64,000 bases of DNA from Pseudemcibacter aquimaris (lineage in GTDB: Bacteria > Pseudomonadota > Alphaproteobacteria > Sphingomonadales > Emcibacteraceae). Below are positions 1 to 9,644 of the stretch, piece after piece. A program made the position numbers and the translations under genes. Where the stretch lies: positions 2,046,001 through 2,110,000 of the forward strand of contig NZ_CP079800.1 in the NCBI RefSeq assembly GCF_028869115.1, written 5' to 3'. The notes under the pieces were generated by a model. The model was given only the letters and a program-made list of their open reading frames with translations. It searched no databases and was not told the origin of the DNA. Within the stretch, counting starts at the first letter, position 1; every line of letters begins with the position of its first letter.

Positions 1-768
1 ATTAAAGTAAGGCTTGATGGTGCCCTTGGGTCACGGGGTGCGGCATTGCTTGAACCATATTCCGATTATGATACCAAAGGGTTAATCATCACAAAAAGTG
101 AAGACATCAGACCCGTTCTGTTAAAAGCCATCAAAATGGGTTTCCAGGTTGAAACACATGCCATTGGTGATGCCGCCAACAGGATAATTCTGGATTTATA
201 CGAGGAAGCCTTTAAAGCGGTTCCAAAATCACAACGTGCCGTTCAAGATCCAAGATGGCGTGTGGAACATGCACAAAACATCCAACCAGAAGACGTTGAT
301 CGCTTTATTGACCTTGACGTCATTCCGTCAATGCAGGCGTCGCATGCCATTGGTGACCTTCATTTTGCCGGCATTAGATTGGGCATTCCGCGACTTGCCA
401 ATGCCTATCTATGGCGTACGTTAATTGACAAGGGTTCGATTATTGCCGGCGGATCTGATCAGCCAGTTGAAATTGGCGACCCACGTATTGAATTTTACGC
501 CGCCGTTGCCAGAAAAGATTTCGATGGCTATACCGGTGAAGGATGGCACCCTGAATATGCGGTAACTCGTGAAGAGGCCCTAAAAATGTTAACCATCTGG
601 GGTGCGCATACCGCGTTTCAGGAAAATATTCTAGGCAGTATTGAAGTTGGAAAGCTGGCTGACCTAAGTATTATGGATAAAGACATAATGACCATCCCAG
701 AAGACCAGATTATGACAGCTGAAAATGTCATGACGGTCGTTAACGGAAAAATTGTTTATCAAAAATAA
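1..768 (+). CDS. YtcJ-type amidohydrolase, C-terminal part (cut by window edge)
   Basis: The frame is open from base 1 (I-K-V-R-L-D-G-A-L-G-S-R-G) and ends at 768, so the gene starts outside the window. It is the C-terminal half of an Amidohydrolase_3 (YtcJ-like) metal hydrolase. THAIGD and EHAQN carry the later metal-binding histidines, and GGSDQPVE carries the catalytic Asp. It closely resembles the complete gene 11 bp downstream over its whole visible length, which points to tandem duplication. One local difference is FAGIRLGIPRL where the two paralogues at 780 and 9645 read FAEDRLG. The N-terminus and export signal cannot be seen. Family members hydrolyse amide or cyclic amide bonds; the substrate here is unknown. 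Confidence 0.9.
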   Translation: MKVRLDGALGSRGAALLEPYSDYDTKGLIITKSEDIRPVLLKAIKMGFQVETHAIGDAANRIILDLYEEAFKAVPKSQRAVQDPRWRVEHAQNIQPEDVDRFIDLDVIPSMQASHAIGDLHFAGIRLGIPRLANAYLWRTLIDKGSIIAGGSDQPVEIGDPRIEFYAAVARKDFDGYTGEGWHPEYAVTREEALKMLTIWGAHTAFQENILGSIEVGKLADLSIMDKDIMTIPEDQIMTAENVMTVVNGKIVYQK

Positions 769-779
769 GAGTAGAAAAT

Positions 780-2456
780 ATGATTAAAAAAATATTAGGA
801 ACCGCAGCATTAACTGCATTAATGACAACAACATCATTTGCACAAAGCTGTGTTGATGCTGATATCGTTCTTAAGAATGGTAAAATATATACCGTTAACG
901 ACAACCAACCAACCGCAGAAGCAACAGCCATTTTGGGTAATAAAATTATTTATGTTGGCGATAATATCGGTGTTGAACGTTATGCATGTGGTGATGCAAA
1001 TATCATCGACCTCGCTGGTAAGGCCGTTTATCCAGGACTTATTGAATCCCACGGACATTTGGAAGGTGTCGGTTTCCGTGAAGTAAACCTGAACCTGCAA
1101 GGTATTGATAGTCTTGCTGAAATGCTTGCTGCCGTTAAAGCATATGCTGATGAAAACCCGGATGCAGAATGGGTATCCGGCCGCGGATGGATCGAAAAAG
1201 TTTGGCCGGAAGGTCGCTTCCCAACACGTCAGGATCTTGATGAAATTGTTCCTGACCGTCCCGTATATCTTGGCCGTGCAGATGGCCATAGTGCCGTTAT
1301 CAATACCAAAGCCATGGAAATGGCCGGTATCACAGGCACAACTGAAAATCCGGTTGGTGGCCATATTAACCTTGATGACAATGGTGAACCGACAGGTATG
1401 TTGATTGATAACGCAATGAACATCGTTAGCAGCCTAATCCCTTCACCAAATAGAGAGCAAACAAAAGCAGCCATAAAACGTGGCGCAGAACGAAATGCAT
1501 CCCTTGGCTGGACAGGTTTCCATAATGCTGGAAGTACTTACGAAAGCCTTGAACTTGCCAAAGAGCTTCGTGCAGAAGGTGCCCTTGCACATAGACTATA
1601 TCAAGTAATGTGGATGGACGAAAATGCCGAAAGACTGGCTGAAGAAGGGCCAGACATTGACCCTGAACATTATGTAACCACACGTGGTATCAAAATGATG
1701 ATGGATGGTGCACTTGGTTCCCGTGGTGCGCTTTTCATTGATAAATATGCCGATTATGACACCAAAGGTCTTCCGATGTTTACACAGGAAGAAATGATGC
1801 CATTGATCATCAAGGCACTTGAAAACGGCATTCAAATTCAAACACATGCCATCGGCGATGGGGCGAACCGCATCATGCTTGATATTTACGAAGATGCGTT
1901 CAAAGCCGTGCCAAAATCAAAACGTAAAGTGGCAGATGCAAGATGGCGTATTGAACATGCGCAGAACATTCAACCAAATGATCAGGACCGTTTCATTGAC
2001 CTTGATGTCATCCCATCAATGCAACCATCCCACGCGATTGGTGATCTTCATTTCGCAGAGGACCGCTTGGGACGTGAACGACTTGCCAATGCTTATCCAT
2101 GGCGTATAATGATTGATAAGGGCGCAATTATCCCCGGCGGTTCGGATCAGCCTGTTGAAATTGGTGATCCACGCATTGAATTTTATGCAGCTGTAGCCCG
2201 TAAAGACTTAAGCGGTTTTTCTGCTGACGGATGGCATCCGGAATATGCGGTAACCCGTGAAGAAGCACTAAAAATGTTTACAATTTGGGGTGCAATGGCC
2301 GCATTCCAAGAAGATGTGCTTGGTTCTATCGAAGTTGGTAAACTTGCTGATTTCAGTATTTTTGACAAAGATCTTATGACCATTCCAGAAGATCAGATTA
2401 TGAGTGCTGAAAATGTGATGACAATTGTAAATGGAAAAATTGTTTATCAGAAATAA
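780..2456 (+). CDS. Exported YtcJ-type amidohydrolase
   Basis: Complete 558-residue Amidohydrolase_3 family enzyme. Residues 1-21 form a signal peptide (Lys-rich start, hydrophobic core, cut after SFA/Q), so it probably acts in the periplasm. Metal and catalytic residues are visible: H91-G-H93, H356 in THAIGD, H393 in EHAQN and D456 in GGSDQPVE. It is the second of two tandem copies, 11 bp after the truncated one, with an RBS-like AGAGTAG before the ATG, so the pair is probably one transcript. A TonB receptor gene begins 88 bp further on, suggesting uptake and hydrolysis of one class of compound. The natural substrate of such exported members is not established. Confidence 0.93.
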   Translation: MIKKILGTAALTALMTTTSFAQSCVDADIVLKNGKIYTVNDNQPTAEATAILGNKIIYVGDNIGVERYACGDANIIDLAGKAVYPGLIESHGHLEGVGFREVNLNLQGIDSLAEMLAAVKAYADENPDAEWVSGRGWIEKVWPEGRFPTRQDLDEIVPDRPVYLGRADGHSAVINTKAMEMAGITGTTENPVGGHINLDDNGEPTGMLIDNAMNIVSSLIPSPNREQTKAAIKRGAERNASLGWTGFHNAGSTYESLELAKELRAEGALAHRLYQVMWMDENAERLAEEGPDIDPEHYVTTRGIKMMMDGALGSRGALFIDKYADYDTKGLPMFTQEEMMPLIIKALENGIQIQTHAIGDGANRIMLDIYEDAFKAVPKSKRKVADARWRIEHAQNIQPNDQDRFIDLDVIPSMQPSHAIGDLHFAEDRLGRERLANAYPWRIMIDKGAIIPGGSDQPVEIGDPRIEFYAAVARKDLSGFSADGWHPEYAVTREEALKMFTIWGAMAAFQEDVLGSIEVGKLADFSIFDKDLMTIPEDQIMSAENVMTIVNGKIVYQK

Positions 2457-2492
2457 CTTTAAGTTAACTATTTTAGATTTAAAGTTATTTTT
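2453..2492 (+). terminator. AT-rich stem-loop after the amidohydrolase
   Basis: ATAACTTTAA overlaps the stop codon and pairs with TTAAAGTTAT at 2479-2488, followed by a short T run. The stem contains only two G-C pairs, so it would be a weak or leaky terminator before the TonB receptor gene. Confidence 0.35.
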
Positions 2493-2544
2493 AATTAGCG
2501 CCTCTTGGGGATTGAAAGGATAACGAGAGATTAGCTTATATAAA

Positions 2545-4641
2545 ATGAAAAGGCTTACACCACTTTCAATATATGCTTCTGTTCTATTAGGTTCATGGGC
2601 ATCGGCAAATGATACATTGCCAGATACCGACCTTACCAATTATTCAATCGAAGAATTGCTAAACATTAGAACGACTGTATCGACACTGACACCACAAACA
2701 GCAATGGAAGCCCCCTCTTCCGTCACTGTATATACCCGTCAAGAAATCATGAGCATGGGTGTCGATACGGTTGAAGACCTTCTTAATTTTATTCCGGGCG
2801 CCTATACCAACCGCAGTGATGCACTTGGTAAAAGTGCCATTTTCCGTGGAAGATCAACGGGCCCCTGTGGAAATGGGGTTTTATTCCTGCTTGATAATGT
2901 TGCAGTAAATGACAGTGTTTGTGGCGGGGCCGCCGAAGGCCTTCCTTTCATGAGCGTTTCAAACATTGAACAAATAGAGGTTATCCGTGGCCCCGGTTCA
3001 GCGATTTATGGATCAGGTGCACTTTACGGTGTTGTAAACATCATTTCCCGTAAAGACAGCAATAACATAAGCGCATCTTATGGTTCCTTCTATGCCAGAG
3101 AGGTCAGCTTTCAAAACAGCGCTGAATGGGAAACGATTAAATCATCCATATCGGGCAAGTATTTTGAAGATGACGGCGAATATTATGAACCATTCTTCAA
3201 TCATTTTGGCGAACTAAACCCAACCAAAGACCCTGTGAAAGGCTTTGATGGTGCGTTAAATCTCGACATTTCCGGACTACAGTTAAACGGTTATTTTTTC
3301 TATAGACGCATGGGTGAATTTGTCGCTGGCGGTGCTCAGGGTGACTTAAGCGGCAAACAAAGAACCGACACCCATAATGTGATTATATCCGCACGTTATC
3401 CGTATCAAGTTAATCCTAAACTTACAATTGAACCATATGCCGATTTCAAATATTTCCAATCTGATTTTAGGTCACTATTATTCCCTGCATCCGCTGCTGC
3501 GGACTTAGTATGGACTAACGGGGCCGAGGTTGACGCCGAAGGTGGCAATTACCGCGAAGGTAAAGATTACCGTATTGGTTTTTCTGCCAATTGGGAACAT
3601 GCAGAAAATCATACCATTACAATGGGCGCTAATTTTAAAGAAAACAGCATTGATCGAAATTCATTTCAGGGTAACTGGGATCAGGATGCTTTTTTTGCAA
3701 GCGATGGCGTGGATTTTATCCCCGGCGACGAGCATGTCATTGGTTTCTTTGGCGGGTATGGATTACCGCTTAACCCTGATGAATATTATCTTATTGATGC
3801 CACCTCTCAACAAATCATTGGTACTTACCTGCAAAGTCAATGGCGACCAACCGACAATTTATCTATAACAAGTGGCATAAGATACGATGATCATAAAGAA
3901 ATTGGCAGCAAAATAAGTCTTCGTGGCGGTGTTGTTTATAAATTAACGGATGACACAACAGTCAAAGGATTGTTTGGACAAGCATTCAGGGCGCCAACCA
4001 TTGCAGAAACAGATTCAGAAATTGCCACCAATGCGGTTGGTAACCCTAACCTTAATCCTGAACATATCACAACATTTGAAGCATCCATTTCACAGCGTTT
4101 TGGTAAAAGCATTTTTACCATTACATGGTTTAGAAATGAATTGTCGGACGTCATCAAACCCGTTCTCGTAGAAGACATCATCGAAGGTTTTAACGCATTT
4201 CAGGCACAGAACTTAAATAAAATCACAAATACCGGTTGGGAAGCAGAAGCATTATTTAATCCCGTTGAAAATGTAACATTAAAAGTTGGTGGTTCTATTA
4301 TGAACAATGCCGATGAAGTTGGCGTTGCTGAAAAACAGGCCTTTTGGGTTTTAAATTATAATCTGAACCAATGGAATTTTAATATAAACGGATTTTATCG
4401 TAGCGGTTTTATTTCCAAGCTAGCCGATGGCAACTTATACCCTGAAAACATCAATATTGATGCCTTTACCCATTTTAATGCCAAGTTATCGTATCAAGTG
4501 AATGATAATGTACAGCTTTATGTTAAAGCCAATAATTTATTTGATAAATATTATAAAAACTTTTCATACGTCGAAGGATTGGAAAATGGTACACCGCTTC
4601 GTGGTCTTTCCGCAAAATTTGGAATGTTTATGACATATTAA
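2545..4641 (+). CDS. TonB-dependent outer membrane receptor
   Basis: 698 residues. A signal peptide (about 1-21, ending SWASA/N) is followed by a plug domain. Typical plug motifs are APSSVTVYTRQEI near residue 55, a VEDLLNFIPG segment, and IEQIEVIRGPGSAIYGSGAL, the most conserved TBDT stretch. A beta-barrel follows, with the TonB-family C-terminal strand pattern (KANNLFDKYY, then LRGLSAKFGMFMTY). Two cysteines in the plug (GPCGNG and DSVCGG) could form a disulfide. It imports large or scarce substrates across the outer membrane using TonB energy. Lying 88 bp after an exported amidohydrolase, it may feed or share that enzyme's substrate; this is inference. Confidence 0.93.
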   Translation: MKRLTPLSIYASVLLGSWASANDTLPDTDLTNYSIEELLNIRTTVSTLTPQTAMEAPSSVTVYTRQEIMSMGVDTVEDLLNFIPGAYTNRSDALGKSAIFRGRSTGPCGNGVLFLLDNVAVNDSVCGGAAEGLPFMSVSNIEQIEVIRGPGSAIYGSGALYGVVNIISRKDSNNISASYGSFYAREVSFQNSAEWETIKSSISGKYFEDDGEYYEPFFNHFGELNPTKDPVKGFDGALNLDISGLQLNGYFFYRRMGEFVAGGAQGDLSGKQRTDTHNVIISARYPYQVNPKLTIEPYADFKYFQSDFRSLLFPASAAADLVWTNGAEVDAEGGNYREGKDYRIGFSANWEHAENHTITMGANFKENSIDRNSFQGNWDQDAFFASDGVDFIPGDEHVIGFFGGYGLPLNPDEYYLIDATSQQIIGTYLQSQWRPTDNLSITSGIRYDDHKEIGSKISLRGGVVYKLTDDTTVKGLFGQAFRAPTIAETDSEIATNAVGNPNLNPEHITTFEASISQRFGKSIFTITWFRNELSDVIKPVLVEDIIEGFNAFQAQNLNKITNTGWEAEALFNPVENVTLKVGGSIMNNADEVGVAEKQAFWVLNYNLNQWNFNINGFYRSGFISKLADGNLYPENINIDAFTHFNAKLSYQVNDNVQLYVKANNLFDKYYKNFSYVEGLENGTPLRGLSAKFGMFMTY

Positions 4642-4851
4642 AACAAACCAGTATGCATGTATAAACACCCGCCCTCAGGCACAATATCAGAAAAACCTTA
4701 TATAAATAAAGCACTTAACGTGATCACATAAGTTTCATATTGTTTCAAAAAACAACAATTTATGTACATTTTGTTTTTTACATCATGATAAATACTCATT
4801 ATACTGCCTTTGAATTTTATAAATTGGGGGACATTTAATAGGGAGTTATTA

Positions 4852-5571
4852 ATGTCAGATGTCATCCTGATAGTTGATGATGAAGACGAATTTAGAGATG
4901 TCGTTTCAGCACTTTTGGAACTGAATGGTTTTGAAGTGCTCGAAACGCAAAATGTGAACGAGATGTACAGCCATCTTGAAAACCGCAATATATCTCTTAT
5001 TCTTCTTGATATATCACTTCCGGATCAGGATGGTCTATCGGCCTTAAAAGAATTAAGAGAAGGCAATGATATCCCTATCGTTCTTCTAACGGGTAAAGGT
5101 GACATTAACTATAAAGTTGTCGGCCTTGAGCTTGGTGCTGATGATTATATCACTAAACCATTCCATTCCCATGAATTGGTCGCACGCCTTAAAAACATTT
5201 TAAGAAGATCGTCCAGCAATAATGATAATGGCTCCGGGGCTGCCCAGAACGACGATATGATTGTATTTAACGGCTGGAAGCTTGATACCCATTCAAGAAC
5301 TTTATTTGCTCCAGATGGTGAAAACATCGCTATCACAGGACACGAATATGCAATTTTAAGCGCACTGATTTCAGCAGCAGGCCGCACATTAAGCCGTGAA
5401 CAGTTATTAGATCATATCGGTGCCAATTCAAGGGATTATACTCCCTTCGATAGAAGCCTTGATGTTATGGTCGCCAAATTACGCCGTAAATTAAAAGATG
5501 ATGCAAAAAACCCACAGTATATTCGCACCATCAGGCAAGTAGGTTATATGTTCATCGGAAAAATTGAATAA
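4852..5571 (+). CDS. OmpR-family response regulator
   Basis: 239 residues from the ATG at 4852, which is preceded by GGGAG; the in-frame TTG at 4810 lacks an RBS and would add a non-family extension. The receiver domain (1-115) has the acidic pocket D9/D10, phospho-acceptor D53 and K102. The C-terminal winged helix (about 135-238) has the HEYAIL start and the conserved RRKLKDD...IRTIRQVGYMF end. It is a DNA-binding output protein of a two-component system. It converges on the BvgS-like hybrid kinase gene, with 5 bp between the stop codons, so they are probable partners. The decamer repeats at 9233-9272 upstream of that kinase gene are a candidate target. Confidence 0.93.
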   Translation: MSDVILIVDDEDEFRDVVSALLELNGFEVLETQNVNEMYSHLENRNISLILLDISLPDQDGLSALKELREGNDIPIVLLTGKGDINYKVVGLELGADDYITKPFHSHELVARLKNILRRSSSNNDNGSGAAQNDDMIVFNGWKLDTHSRTLFAPDGENIAITGHEYAILSALISAAGRTLSREQLLDHIGANSRDYTPFDRSLDVMVAKLRRKLKDDAKNPQYIRTIRQVGYMFIGKIE

Positions 5572-5576
5572 CGAAT

Positions 5577-8060
5577 TTATCTATCCAATGTGCGCCTTAC
5601 CGCAAAGGCAAGCTCATGATGGCTATATGGTTTTGCAAGCACACTTCTTTTCAATTCTTCTTTAATTCTGCTTCCTGACACATCAACCTCGACATTATCT
5701 GAATATCCACTGGTCAATAGAATTTTTATGGATGGATTTAATTCCCGCGCAATTTGGGAAACCTTATATCCATCATCATCATCTGGCATAACGATATCAC
5801 TGAATAATAATTCAATATCGCTGTTTTTTTTCAAGATATCTATCGCTGTCTTGCTATCATTGGCCGCAAACACCGAATAACCAAGGTTTTTAAGCTGGTT
5901 CTCAGCCACCTCGCATAGGTTTTCTTCATCATCAAGAACAAGTATTTTTTCCTTACCCGTTGGCAATAATACTTGTTCTTCTCTTACCTCTTCATCCGCT
6001 TCGAATGCTCTATAAGAACGCGGGATATATAAATTGATCGTTGTACCAACACCAATTTCAGAATGAATTCGTAGATGCCCACCTGTACGCTGCGCAAACC
6101 CGTGAACCATGCTTAAACCAAGACCGGTGCCTTTATTCACTGACTTGGTTGTGAAAAATGGTTCTAAAACTTTATCTTTAATCGCTGGGGCTATCCCCTC
6201 ACCGGTATCAGTAAAAGATATAAGAATATGATCGCCGATTTTACTATCTGATACTCTTTCTACATATTGTTCATTGAGCACAACATTTTCTGTTTTTATG
6301 GTGAACGAACCGCCGTTCGGCATCGCGTCTCGTGCATTAAGGCAGATATTTAATACTGCATCCTCAAATTCACTTTCGTCAATTTCCGCCGGCCACAAGT
6401 TTTCTAATAATGATGTTTCAAACTGAATAGTATGACCAAGTGATTTGCTCATAGAATCCTGAAAAATTCGAATACAGTCATTGACGTTGGTAACCGCTCT
6501 TTGCGGTGATGAATTCCTCGAAAAACTAAGAAGCTTTTTGATCAGATTACTGCCCCGATCCACACTTTTAATCGCTTTTTGCAATCTGCTTTTTTGTTTT
6601 GCTTCTGCTTCAATCGTACTATCCAGAATTTCGAGATTTCCAAGAATAATACCAAGGATATTATTAAAGTCATGGGCAATACCACCCGTAAGTTGGCCCA
6701 CAGCATCCATTTTTTGCGAATGACGCAGCTGGTCTTCCCTTTCTTTAAGCTCGGAAAGATCCTGGAACTGCGCCACGAAATGTTTTGGTTTACCTTCCCC
6801 ATCACGAACCAAAGACGCATTAAATTGAACTGGCACAATACTATTATCAGCACGTACGTAACGTTCTTCCAGTTCAAATGATGGACGGATGCCCTTTAGA
6901 ACCTCTTTCATCATTGACATGCTGTTTTTAAGATCATCCTTATGCGTTACTTGCATAAGTGTCTTTTCAAGCATCTCATCTTCGCTGAAATCCAAAATAT
7001 TACAAAGCGCATCATTAACCCTTAAAAAATTGCCATCAATGGAAATAAGGGCCATGCCATTGGTCGCATAATCAAAGGCATTTTGGAACTGGTTACTCAT
7101 TTCATCAAGTTTGGATGATGATATTTTACTTTGAGTAATATCGCTTGAAAAACCAATGATGTTTTTTATCTTTCCCTCTTCATAAACTGGATGAATTTGA
7201 CTTGATAACCATCTGACGGTTCCATCCTTATGAACAATTCTATAATCGGGAATTTTGGCTTTATAGTCGCTTTTTATAACGCGCTCTATTGCATTCTTAT
7301 AAAAATCCCTGTCTTCACGGTGTAAAATCTGATCCCAGATAAATGGATCCTGATAAATTTCTTCGCAGGTAAATTTTGTCCATTCCTCAAAATTAGGGCT
7401 AATATATTCAATATCTCTCATATTTGGCTTCAGGATATAAAATAAACCATCAACAGTTTCTGCAATTTGCTTAAAACGTTCTTCACTGGACTTTCTAAGT
7501 GAGATTTCTTTACGAAGACTGTAATTCCATAACAAGAATAAAAGAATAATAATAAGCGAAGCCCCAATAATCCTTAATATAAGCGAATAATCTGGGTCCG
7601 GCGCTTTTTCAAGCATGATCCATTGACGGTTGATTTCCGCTTTTTCCTGTACCGTTACGCTATCGATGGCTTTTCTCACCGCGCTACTTAAATGTGGTAG
7701 ATCAGAACGAATACCAATTGCGATCTTTGTCGAATATGGCGTACTACCAACTGTCACCAAGTTCGTCAGATTTTCCATGGCGATATTATAGGACGTGATC
7801 GGCACGCTTCCGACATAGGCATCAGCCTCACCCGATGACACGAGCTTTAAAGCCTCTGGAATTGTTGCAACTTCAATCACATTGATATCGGGGTAAAATT
7901 CTTTAATTCTTCTGGTGACCCTGAAACCTGCAACTTGTGCAACCGTTCTGCCACTAAGGCCAGACAAATCCACAAATACATCTTCATTTTCGCGGGCAAA
8001 AATCACACTGTCGAGCGTCATATATACTTCGGTGAAATCAATGTATTTTTCCCTATCCAT
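5577..8060 (-). CDS. BvgS-like hybrid sensor kinase, 3' fragment (frameshifted)
   Basis: This is the larger part of a sensor kinase interrupted by a one-base frameshift. The frame is open back to about 8106; 8060 is only its first ATG. In order: second half of a Venus-flytrap domain (SBP_bac_3), one membrane helix near residues 167-190, two PAS domains (about 200-320 and 330-445), HisKA with H463 in GGIAHDFNN, and HATPase_c with [16 protein letters not shown] and [13 protein letters not shown]-terminal receiver domain follows, with DDEE and FSDIVMPD. It is the only one of the three kinases of this class here with a visible 3' end that has PAS and receiver domains. As read it cannot be made as one protein with its N-terminal sensor. 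Restoring one base joins it to the 8099-9163 fragment, about 1195 residues in total. Confidence 0.88.
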   Translation of the reverse strand: MDREKYIDFTEVYMTLDSVIFARENEDVFVDLSGLSGRTVAQVAGFRVTRRIKEFYPDINVIEVATIPEALKLVSSGEADAYVGSVPITSYNIAMENLTNLVTVGSTPYSTKIAIGIRSDLPHLSSAVRKAIDSVTVQEKAEINRQWIMLEKAPDPDYSLILRIIGASLIIILLFLLWNYSLRKEISLRKSSEERFKQIAETVDGLFYILKPNMRDIEYISPNFEEWTKFTCEEIYQDPFIWDQILHREDRDFYKNAIERVIKSDYKAKIPDYRIVHKDGTVRWLSSQIHPVYEEGKIKNIIGFSSDITQSKISSSKLDEMSNQFQNAFDYATNGMALISIDGNFLRVNDALCNILDFSEDEMLEKTLMQVTHKDDLKNSMSMMKEVLKGIRPSFELEERYVRADNSIVPVQFNASLVRDGEGKPKHFVAQFQDLSELKEREDQLRHSQKMDAVGQLTGGIAHDFNNILGIILGNLEILDSTIEAEAKQKSRLQKAIKSVDRGSNLIKKLLSFSRNSSPQRAVTNVNDCIRIFQDSMSKSLGHTIQFETSLLENLWPAEIDESEFEDAVLNICLNARDAMPNGGSFTIKTENVVLNEQYVERVSDSKIGDHILISFTDTGEGIAPAIKDKVLEPFFTTKSVNKGTGLGLSMVHGFAQRTGGHLRIHSEIGVGTTINLYIPRSYRAFEADEEVREEQVLLPTGKEKILVLDDEENLCEVAENQLKNLGYSVFAANDSKTAIDILKKNSDIELLFSDIVMPDDDDGYKVSQIARELNPSIKILLTSGYSDNVEVDVSGSRIKEELKRSVLAKPYSHHELAFAVRRTLDR

Positions 8061-8098
8061 TGACGGGGTAATCGCGGTTATGACATCGGCTTGTTTAT

Positions 8099-9163
8099 TT
8101 AGCTCATGGCCAGTCCTTGGCGGAAATTATTATTTTCCACCCATTCAAACTGAAGCCCGAGTTTTTCCTTTAAAATATTAATATAAGACCCTGAAATTCC
8201 CGAAATTTCGCCATTTTCGTCAATGAATTCAACAGGTAAAATCGTTGGATCAACCGCCACCCTAACAACCGGGTTCTTTGCCAACCAATCTTCTTCTGAC
8301 GGGGTAAGCAATAAATCACTATCCGCACGGTCCGGCAAAAACCACTTATCTTTTAATGATTTAAATTCTTCTTCCGATATACTGAGCATTCCTTTTTGAA
8401 TAATAGAACCAAGCATCGGTTGATCATTACGTGTCGCTATACGAACATAATCCATATTTGGAATATTCATAAAGCCAAGGTTGCCAAGCACTTTAACATT
8501 GGGAATAAATTCACTGTCGATTACATATTTACCAATTAACAACGGCAAAAAGAACAAATCACCCGTACCATTTGCAATAGCAAGCATCGCGGACGTTGAA
8601 TTATCAACATCAATAAATTCTAAATCAGGGTATTTTTCTTTATACTGTCTTGTTGCTGCCCACCCTTTAAGAACCAGTATTCTTTTACCTCTTAACTGTT
8701 CAACAGAGTTAATATCTTCGTGCGATGTGCTACCAAACACAGCTGGTAACAATTCAAGATATGGCGGCGAAAAATCAAGGAAACTTTCACGTACCGGTGT
8801 TTGAACAATATTATGAGAAACATCAATTTCACGGTTTTCAAGCCTTGTGATAAGGTTTGCCCATATTTCATCTGTGACGAACTCTAGCTCTAAACCGACT
8901 TTTTCGGCAACAAGTCGAAAGTAATCAATTGAAAAACCCGCGGGTTCACCCGCTCTCATAAATTCAATTGGGGCGGCATTGAATTTTGCAGTAACAGTTA
9001 TCTTCGGATTGTTTGCAATCCATTCCACTTCTTCCGTGGTTAAGATCGGCGTATCAAGAAGATCATTTTCACTACCATCTGGCTGAACATAAGTTTGCGC
9101 ATCGGCAGATACCGATAACAAACATAATCCAAAAATAATATGTAGTAAGGTCTTGATCATCAT
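8099..9163 (-). CDS. BvgS-like sensor kinase, 5' fragment (periplasmic sensor)
   Basis: 354 residues as read. A signal peptide (1-22, ending SADA/Q) is followed by a complete SBP_bac_3 Venus-flytrap domain beginning LTTEEVEWIANNP. A second begins LTPSEEDWLAKNP and stops abruptly after FRQGLAMS. The LTxEExxWLxxNP opening is typical of BvgS/EvgS-type periplasmic sensors. In the kinases at 11493 and 25022 the same point continues for 12 residues (Q-G to A-D) and into the rest of the domain. Here the next base triplets give TAA, and the correct continuation (ELNKQADVITAITPS) lies in another frame. One extra G near 8104-8106 would restore it. Either a real lesion or a sequencing error. Confidence 0.88.
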   Translation of the reverse strand: MMIKTLLHIIFGLCLLSVSADAQTYVQPDGSENDLLDTPILTTEEVEWIANNPKITVTAKFNAAPIEFMRAGEPAGFSIDYFRLVAEKVGLELEFVTDEIWANLITRLENREIDVSHNIVQTPVRESFLDFSPPYLELLPAVFGSTSHEDINSVEQLRGKRILVLKGWAATRQYKEKYPDLEFIDVDNSTSAMLAIANGTGDLFFLPLLIGKYVIDSEFIPNVKVLGNLGFMNIPNMDYVRIATRNDQPMLGSIIQKGMLSISEEEFKSLKDKWFLPDRADSDLLLTPSEEDWLAKNPVVRVAVDPTILPVEFIDENGEISGISGSYINILKEKLGLQFEWVENNNFRQGLAMS

Positions 9164-9232
9164 CCGAATAATTCATTATTATTAATCAATGATTTATAAT
9201 TTGAATCGCATAAATAATCAAATAAACAGTCC

Positions 9233-9272
9233 TTTGGTTACATTTGGTTACAATTCATTACAATAAATTACA
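9233..9272 (-). promoter_or_regulatory. Four tandem 10-bp repeats, likely response-regulator sites
   Basis: Read on the + strand: TTTGGTTACA, TTTGGTTACA, ATTCATTACA, ATAAATTACA, head to tail with no gap. The TTACA core recurs at exactly 10 bp, one helical turn, as in TorR or OmpR binding arrays. The array sits about 70-110 bp before the start of the kinase gene at 9163, a suitable distance for activation, and an OmpR-family regulator is encoded at 4852. Which regulator binds is inference. Confidence 0.6.
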
Positions 9273-9305
9273 CAAAAGTACTTATTTAGTCATTTTCCAG
9301 AAACA

Positions 9306-9380
9306 TTGGCAGGGTAGTTTTCTTTTACTGCGTCAGATCATGTAGGTTAGATTTATAACTTATAAAAAATCTTGGCAGGG
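9306..9380 (+). repeat. Direct repeat TTGGCAGGG, two copies
   Basis: TTGGCAGGG at 9306-9314 and again at 9372-9380, start to start 66 bp, each followed by a T-rich stretch. This could be a paired binding site in the leader of the 9645 gene. No sigma-54 type GC element follows at the required spacing. Confidence 0.4.
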
Positions 9381-9465
9381 GTATTTTTTAAATTACAGTT
9401 TGGAAAATATATTTTTTATATTTGGGCACATAAACTTAGATGCAGTAAAAAAACGAACTACATGT

Positions 9466-9517
9466 ACGAGAGTTAGGAAATAAATCACCCATATTTTCTA
9501 ACTCCCGTATTTTTTTT
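9466..9517 (+). terminator. Strong stem-loop with T tract (attenuator or sRNA end)
   Basis: The arm 9466-9481 (ACGAGAGTTAGGAAAT) pairs with 9493-9508 with one mismatch and one G-U pair, an 11-nt loop, and then a T run at 9510-9517. It is a canonical intrinsic terminator reading left to right. No + strand gene ends nearby, so it ends either a short untranslated RNA or a leader transcript of the amidohydrolase gene that starts 128 bp later. Confidence 0.65.
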
Positions 9518-9644
9518 GTTCATTTTCCCTTTAAATCCCCCCTTTTCGGTAAAAACTCGTTGTAATCTGCAGCATATACGTTCTATCTTGCATGTGACAA
9601 AATTTAAAAATCAAAAATCGCGCAAAATTTAACGAGGAAATAAT

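Larger units (their letters stand above)
9164..9644 (+). other. 481-bp intergenic region with several regulatory-looking elements
   Basis: This divergent spacer separates the frameshifted kinase gene from the lipoprotein amidohydrolase gene. It holds four tandem decamers (9233-9272), two copies of TTGGCAGGG (9306-9314 and 9372-9380), and a strong stem-loop with T tract (9466-9517). I see no protein-coding frame in it with a credible start. Confidence 0.8.

Noticed and set aside
834-1364. 176-residue Cys/Phe-rich antisense frame in the amidohydrolase gene
   Set aside because: Similar antisense frames recur at the same place in the paralogue (9774-10427), as expected from shared coding sequence rather than a real gene.
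9306-9395. Possible sigma-54 promoters at the TTGGCAGGG repeats
   Set aside because: The TGGCA half is present but no GC-containing -12 element follows at the fixed 10-bp spacing in either copy.
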